Assembly (NCBI GenBank): GCA_025928415.1
Contig: JAICJK010000065.1
Location: forward strand, 1 to 9,137
Source of the DNA: Solirubrobacteraceae bacterium
GTDB lineage: Bacteria > Actinomycetota > Thermoleophilia > Solirubrobacterales > Solirubrobacteraceae
Length of the DNA: 9,137 nt
Reading direction: 5' to 3'
The notes beneath the pieces are model-generated. The model was not told where the DNA came from, made no database searches, and saw only the letters and a list, made by a program, of their open reading frames with translations. The position numbers and the translations under genes were made by a program. Each line of letters begins with the position of its first letter. Positions within the stretch are counted from its first letter, which is position 1. Of this stretch, positions 5,951 to 9,137 are shown piece by piece.

Positions 5951-6892
5951 CTATTGTCCGTTGAGCTGGGCGTCGAGCTTCTTGCGCCCGGCCGCGGCGG
6001 TGTCGTCGGCCTGCGCGACGTCGGACTTGCGCTGGGCGATCCACTGCTCGAACTGCGCGGGCGTGACGGCCCGGACCCGGGCGATCATGTTCGCGTGGTT
6101 GCGCCCGCACAGCTCGGCGCACTGGCCGGTGAACACGGTGCCCTTGGCGAACGTGGCGCCGGCGAACTTGGCGGGGATCTTGAACCAGGTGTGGTTGGTG
6201 TAGCCGGGGACGGCGTCGAACTTGCCGCCGAGCTTGGGCACCCACCAGGAGTGCGCGACGTCCTGCGCGCGGATGTCCAGCGTCACCGTCGTGTCCGTCG
6301 GGACGACCATCTCCGTGTAGGAGAACGGGTTGTTCAGGGTGTTCGAGTCCCCGTCGGGGTAGGTGTAGCGCCAGATGTACTGCTGGCCGTTGACGGCGAT
6401 CCGCAGCGACTTGCCGTTCGGCGGCTGGCGGTTGTCGACCTGCGCGGTCAGGATCGGCGCGCCCGCGGTCTGCAGCCCGCCGGGGCCCGAGTCGTCCGGG
6501 TTGCGGATGCCCGGGAGCTTGATGAAGGTGACGGTCGCGAGCACGACGAGGATGACGGCCGCGCCGATCGTCCAGCCGATCTCCAGGCGGGTGTTGCCGC
6601 GGATCTGGGCGGCCACGGCGCCCTTGCGCGCGCGGAACCTGAACAGCGCGTAGAGCAGGGCGCCCTCGACGCCGAAGAAGACCACGCCCGCGACGACGAG
6701 GACGATCACGTACAGGCTGTGGATGCGGTCGGCGTTGGGGGACCCGCCCGACTCCGGCGTCCAGAAGTTGGCGAACGCGGGCCCGGCGGCCGCGAGCGAG
6801 ACGACGGTAACGGCGGCCAGCGCCAGCGCGAGGCGGCGCCGAGTGGTGGGGAACGGGCGGGGCGGGCGCAAGGCGGGCGGGATGATAGTCAC
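5951..6892 (-). CDS. coxB: Cytochrome c oxidase subunit II (CuA subunit, no fused cytochrome c)
   Basis: From a GTG at 6892 this is 313 residues: an Arg-rich start, a signal sequence ending AGPAFA-NF (predicted cleavage after about residue 41), two membrane helices (about 58-84 and 105-125) and a periplasmic cupredoxin. The aromatic stretch is GQQYIWRYTY (169-178), and all CuA ligands are present: His214, Cys258, Glu260, Cys262, His266 and Met269. The protein ends about 45 residues later with no haem-binding CxxCH, so electrons must come from a separate cytochrome c, unlike the other coxB here. No ATG start exists in this frame near the signal peptide. GTG 6892 lacks a ribosome site, and TTG at 6871 is an alternative that gives a cleaner signal peptide. 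It leads the coxB-coxA-ctaB operon, 38 bases after the crotonase gene stop. Confidence 0.95.
   Translation of the reverse strand: MTIIPPALRPPRPFPTTRRRLALALAAVTVVSLAAAGPAFANFWTPESGGSPNADRIHSLYVIVLVVAGVVFFGVEGALLYALFRFRARKGAVAAQIRGNTRLEIGWTIGAAVILVVLATVTFIKLPGIRNPDDSGPGGLQTAGAPILTAQVDNRQPPNGKSLRIAVNGQQYIWRYTYPDGDSNTLNNPFSYTEMVVPTDTTVTLDIRAQDVAHSWWVPKLGGKFDAVPGYTNHTWFKIPAKFAGATFAKGTVFTGQCAELCGRNHANMIARVRAVTPAQFEQWIAQRKSDVAQADDTAAAGRKKLDAQLNGQ
6882..6887 (-). promoter_or_regulatory. Candidate -10 hexamer TATCAT near the aa3 coxB start
   Basis: TATCAT is the most consensus-like -10 hexamer noticed in the window. It lies just inside the GTG start at 6892 and 10 bases before the in-frame TTG at 6871. 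If it is a promoter, translation begins at 6871 on a near-leaderless message. If GTG 6892 is the true start, the hexamer is coding sequence. Confidence 0.3.
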
Positions 6893-6930
6893 GACGGCGC
6901 GGGAAGGCCGCGACCGCGGCGCGGGCGGGA

Positions 6931-7752
6931 TCAGCGCCCCCCGAAGGCGGCCTGGCGCTTCTGCACGAACGCGCTGACGCCCTCGACGAAGTCGTCGGAC
7001 GACGCCATCTCGCGCTGGATGGTCGCCTCGAGCTCGAGCTGGTCCTCCAGGCCGCGCTGCACCCAGGCGTTGAGCTGCCGCTTGGCGCCCGCGTAGGCGC
7101 GGGTCGGCCCCGCCGCCAGGCGCGCGACGAGCGCGTCGACCTCCCCGGCGAACGCCGCGTCGGGGTGCACGCGGTTGACCAGGCCCCAGTCGAGCGCCTG
7201 CGCCGCCGAGATGCGCTCGCCGAGCATCGACATCTCCAGCGCACGCGTCAGGCCCACGCGCGCGGGCACGAAGGACGACGAGCCGCCGTCGGGCACCAGG
7301 CCGATGTTCACGAACGCGAGCAGGAAGTAGGCCGACTCGGCGGCGACGACCAGGTCGGCGGCCAGCGCGAGCGACAGGCCGATGCCCACGGCGGGGCCGT
7401 GGACGGCGGCGACGACCGGCTTGGGCATCGCCCGCAGGCCGAGGATGATCGGGTGGTAGCGCTCCGTGAGGGCGCGGTACACGTCGGGCCGCCCGTCGGG
7501 GGTGCGCTCCTCCTCGGCGCTCATGTCCTTCAGGTCGGCCCCCGAGGAGAAGGCGCGCCCCGCGCCGGCCAGGCAGACGCAGCGCACGCCGGGGTCCTCG
7601 GCCACGCGCTCCACGGCGGCGCGCAGGTCGAGCCCGAGCTGCCGGTTCCACGCGTTCATCGACTCCGGCCGCGAGAGCTCGATGCGCGCCGCGGGCCCGT
7701 CGCGCAGCAGCGCGACCGTCTCGTAGGCGTGCTCGACCGCGTAAGAGCTCAT
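6931..7752 (-). CDS. Enoyl-CoA hydratase/isomerase (crotonase) family protein, isomerase-like active site
   Basis: This 273-residue protein has the crotonase fold. The CoA/oxyanion segment is AFSSGADLKD (67-76), and the second oxyanion loop is VHGPAVGIGLSLALAADLVV (117-136). Aligning to mammalian enoyl-CoA hydratase, the two catalytic glutamates are replaced by Ser127 and Phe147, so ordinary hydration is unlikely. Asp155 in IGLVPDGG matches the catalytic Asp of PaaG-type isomerases (ring-opened or epoxy-phenylacetyl-CoA, or double-bond shifts). The substrate cannot be named from sequence. The ATG at 7752 is supported by TAGGAT/AGGA just upstream; the open frame further upstream is antisense to the PuuD-type gene. 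It is divergent from that gene across 45 bp and precedes the oxidase operon by 38 bases on the same strand, probably without functional connection. Confidence 0.9.
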   Translation of the reverse strand: MSSYAVEHAYETVALLRDGPAARIELSRPESMNAWNRQLGLDLRAAVERVAEDPGVRCVCLAGAGRAFSSGADLKDMSAEEERTPDGRPDVYRALTERYHPIILGLRAMPKPVVAAVHGPAVGIGLSLALAADLVVAAESAYFLLAFVNIGLVPDGGSSSFVPARVGLTRALEMSMLGERISAAQALDWGLVNRVHPDAAFAGEVDALVARLAAGPTRAYAGAKRQLNAWVQRGLEDQLELEATIQREMASSDDFVEGVSAFVQKRQAAFGGR

Positions 7753-7797
7753 GGCGCGCCATCCTATGGCCGCGGCGCGGATCGCTACGGTGGAGCG
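7753..7797. promoter_or_regulatory. Compact divergent promoter region between the crotonase and PuuD-type genes
   Basis: Only 45 bp separate two divergent start codons. On the minus strand TAGGAT (7761-7766) ends 8 bases before the ATG at 7752. On the plus strand TACGGT (7786-7791) ends 6 bases before the ATG at 7798. There is no room for long leaders, so both transcripts are probably leaderless or nearly so. No clear -35 boxes were seen. Confidence 0.5.
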
Positions 7798-8553
7798 ATG
7801 GCCCGTCCGCTCATCGGCATCTGCTCCGCCCTCGAGCCGGCGTCCTGGGGCGCCTGGTCGCAGCCCGCGCACCTGCTGCCCCACGAGTACGCCGACGCCG
7901 TGGCGCGCGCGGGCGGCCTGCCGCTGCTCGTGCCGCCGCCGCCGGAGGGCGAGGACGTCGACCCCGACGCGCTGCTCGACGCGCTCGACGGGCTCGTGCT
8001 CGCCGGCGGCGCCGACGTGGAGCCGTCCAACTACGGCGCGCCCAAGCACGAGCTGACCGTCGGCACGTGCCCGCCGCGCGACGACTGGGAGATCGCGCTG
8101 GTCCAGCGGGCGATCGCGCGCGACGTGCCCGTCCTGGGCATCTGCCGGGGCCTGCAGGTCCTCAACGTGGCGGCGGGCGGCACGCTGCACCAGCACCTCC
8201 CGGAGGCGGTCGGGCACGACGAGCACCGCCGGACGCTCGGGTCCTTCCAGAACTCCGAGCACGACGTCGCGCTGGAGCGCGGCTCCCTGGCCGAGCAGGC
8301 CGCGGGCGAGGCCGTGCACGAGACCAAGTCGCACCACCACCAGGGCGTCGACCGCATCGGCGACGGACTGGTCGTCTCCGGGCGCTCGGCGCTCGACGAG
8401 CTGCCCGAGGCCCTCGAGATGCCCGGCCGGCGGTTCGTCCTCGGCGTGCAGTGGCACCCCGAGGTCGACCACGCCAGCCAGGTGATCAGCGCGTTCGTGC
8501 GCGCAGCAGGCGGCCTGCCCGCCGCCGCGCCGGCGGCAGCTCCGTCCGCGTGA
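7798..8553 (+). CDS. Gamma-glutamyl-gamma-aminobutyrate hydrolase family protein (class I amidotransferase-like, peptidase C26)
   Basis: This 251-residue protein has the class I glutamine amidotransferase fold with a complete triad: nucleophile Cys116 in GICRGLQVLN (114-123), then His220 and Glu222 in QWHPE. LAGGADVEPSNYGAP (68-82) and KSHHHQGVD (177-185) are typical of the PuuD group, which cleaves gamma-glutamyl-GABA in putrescine breakdown or related gamma-glutamyl amides. No other putrescine genes are in view, so the substrate is uncertain. The ATG at 7798 is chosen because family homology starts at once (RPLIGICSAL) and TACGGT lies 6 bases upstream; GGAG is too close to act as a standard ribosome site. 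The C-terminal tail after about residue 238 is Ala/Pro-rich and overlaps, antisense, the end of the gamma-glutamylcyclotransferase-like gene. Confidence 0.92.
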   Translation: MARPLIGICSALEPASWGAWSQPAHLLPHEYADAVARAGGLPLLVPPPPEGEDVDPDALLDALDGLVLAGGADVEPSNYGAPKHELTVGTCPPRDDWEIALVQRAIARDVPVLGICRGLQVLNVAAGGTLHQHLPEAVGHDEHRRTLGSFQNSEHDVALERGSLAEQAAGEAVHETKSHHHQGVDRIGDGLVVSGRSALDELPEALEMPGRRFVLGVQWHPEVDHASQVISAFVRAAGGLPAAAPAAAPSA

Positions 8554-9115
8554 GCGCGAGCGCCGGCAGCCCGGCGTCCGCCGTGCTGGCGCGGTAGCGC
8601 TCCATCTCCCGCGGGCCCAGGCGCGCGAAGCCGCGCTCGACCCGGCCGCCGTACTCGCGGGAGACGACGGCGCTGCCGGCCTCGCGGCCCGCCCGGGCGC
8701 GCGCCCGCCCCTCCGCCGAGCCGACGTAGGCCCAGACCCTCCCTGCGGCGTGCGCCACGAGATCGGTCACGTCGACGCGCTCGTAGTTGCGCTCGCGGGC
8801 GTCGAGCGCGGCGAGCATGCGCGGGGTGACGGGCGTGCAGACGCCGTTGACCGCCGGGACCGCGCCGCCGGGCTCGTCGACGGGCTGCAGGTCCAGGAAG
8901 CAGACGTGCAGCGCCGGCGCGTGGCCGGCGGCATCCAGGTAGCGCTTGTAGCCGGGTATGGCGTGGGCGTTGTCCATCGCGACGCCCCACCGGCGCTCGT
9001 GGCCGGGCAGGTCGGTCACGTAGCCGCGCGGGTCGCCGTCGCGGGCCGGCGCGCGCAGCGCGCCCGCCGCGGCCAGCGACCCGTAGCCGAAGACGTAGGC
9101 CGGCGCGCGCGCCAC
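8486..9115 (-). CDS. Gamma-glutamylcyclotransferase-like protein
   Basis: This 209-residue protein begins YVFGYGSL (7-14), the glycine-rich substrate loop of the gamma-glutamylcyclotransferase/AIG2-like fold. It continues with NGVCTPVTPRMLAALDARER (90-109) and NYERVDVT, where Glu108 sits in the position of the catalytic acid. Related enzymes release 5-oxoproline from gamma-glutamyl peptides or amines; the exact substrate is not evident. The start is a GTG at 9115: homology begins within seven codons, and TACGCT lies 6 bases upstream. The middle (about 130-165) is Arg/Ala-rich and less typical. It converges on the PuuD-type gene, and the last 68 bp of the two overlap on opposite strands, including both stop codons. 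The start of the shared intergenic region lies at the window edge. Confidence 0.85.
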   Translation of the reverse strand: MARAPAYVFGYGSLAAAGALRAPARDGDPRGYVTDLPGHERRWGVAMDNAHAIPGYKRYLDAAGHAPALHVCFLDLQPVDEPGGAVPAVNGVCTPVTPRMLAALDARERNYERVDVTDLVAHAAGRVWAYVGSAEGRARARAGREAGSAVVSREYGGRVERGFARLGPREMERYRASTADAGLPALALTRTELPPARRRAGRLLRARTR

Positions 9116-9121
9116 GGGCCC

Positions 9122-9127
9122 AGCGTA
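9122..9127 (-). promoter_or_regulatory. Candidate -10 hexamer TACGCT for the gamma-glutamylcyclotransferase-like gene
   Basis: TACGCT (minus strand) ends 6 bases before the GTG at 9115. It contains no purine-rich ribosome site, so among the five TANNNT cases it argues more clearly for leaderless transcription. Any -35 lies beyond the window edge. Confidence 0.42.
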
Positions 9128-9137
9128 GCCCGGCGGC

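Noticed and set aside
4182..7244. 1020-codon minus-strand open frame containing subunit I at its end.
   Set aside because: Only the part from the ATG at 5915 has family homology; the rest is an out-of-frame shadow of coxB and the crotonase gene.
5951..7762. Long minus-strand open frame extending the aa3 coxB upstream through the crotonase region.
   Set aside because: The upstream part is Arg/Ala/Pro-rich, antisense-like in composition, and overlaps the well supported crotonase gene in another frame.
1..9137. tRNA, rRNA, riboswitch, CRISPR or mobile element signatures.
   Set aside because: None seen by reading: no cloverleaf-like stems, no regularly spaced repeats, no transposase or integrase motifs, and only short gaps between genes.

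Overview
The window is a very GC-rich, gene-dense stretch of bacterial chromosome. Its GC-biased codon use, an actinobacterial-style cytochrome c oxidase cluster, apparent leaderless promoters and paired cox gene sets suggest a high-GC actinomycetote, plausibly of the Thermoleophilia/Solirubrobacterales type. That placement is inference from gene style only. No RNA genes, insertion sequences, CRISPR arrays or phage genes were seen.

Layout from right to left, which is the direction of most transcription. At the right edge a gamma-glutamylcyclotransferase-like gene (minus) converges on, and overlaps by 68 bp, a class I amidotransferase-type gamma-glutamyl hydrolase (PuuD family, plus). The hydrolase gene is divergent from a crotonase-family gene (minus) that lacks both catalytic glutamates of true enoyl-CoA hydratases but has the Asp of PaaG-type isomerases. 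Downstream on the minus strand comes a terminal oxidase operon: coxB (CuA subunit without cytochrome c), coxA (complete A1-type haem-copper subunit I), ctaB (haem O synthase), a 36-residue single-helix micro-protein, and a 77-residue two-helix subunit IV-like protein. A lone plus-strand two-CBS-domain gene and a divergent minus-strand AraC-type DNA-binding protein follow. Next is a second oxidase locus: coxB with a C-terminal cytochrome c domain (caa3 type), then a second coxA with a two-helix N-terminal extension that runs off the left edge.

Together the minus-strand genes encode most of two different haem A/copper oxygen reductases: one taking electrons from a separate donor and one carrying its own cytochrome c. 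The single ctaB could supply haem O (precursor of haem A) to both. Subunit III (coxC) and haem A synthase (ctaA) are not in the window. The AraC protein is the obvious local candidate regulator of the caa3 locus.

The points most worth a second look are the unlisted micro-protein at the position where other bacteria carry CoxF/Cox11, a repeated TANNNT hexamer 6-8 bases before five start codons (suggesting leaderless transcription), the N-terminal extension on the second subunit I, and the crotonase with a non-hydratase active site.
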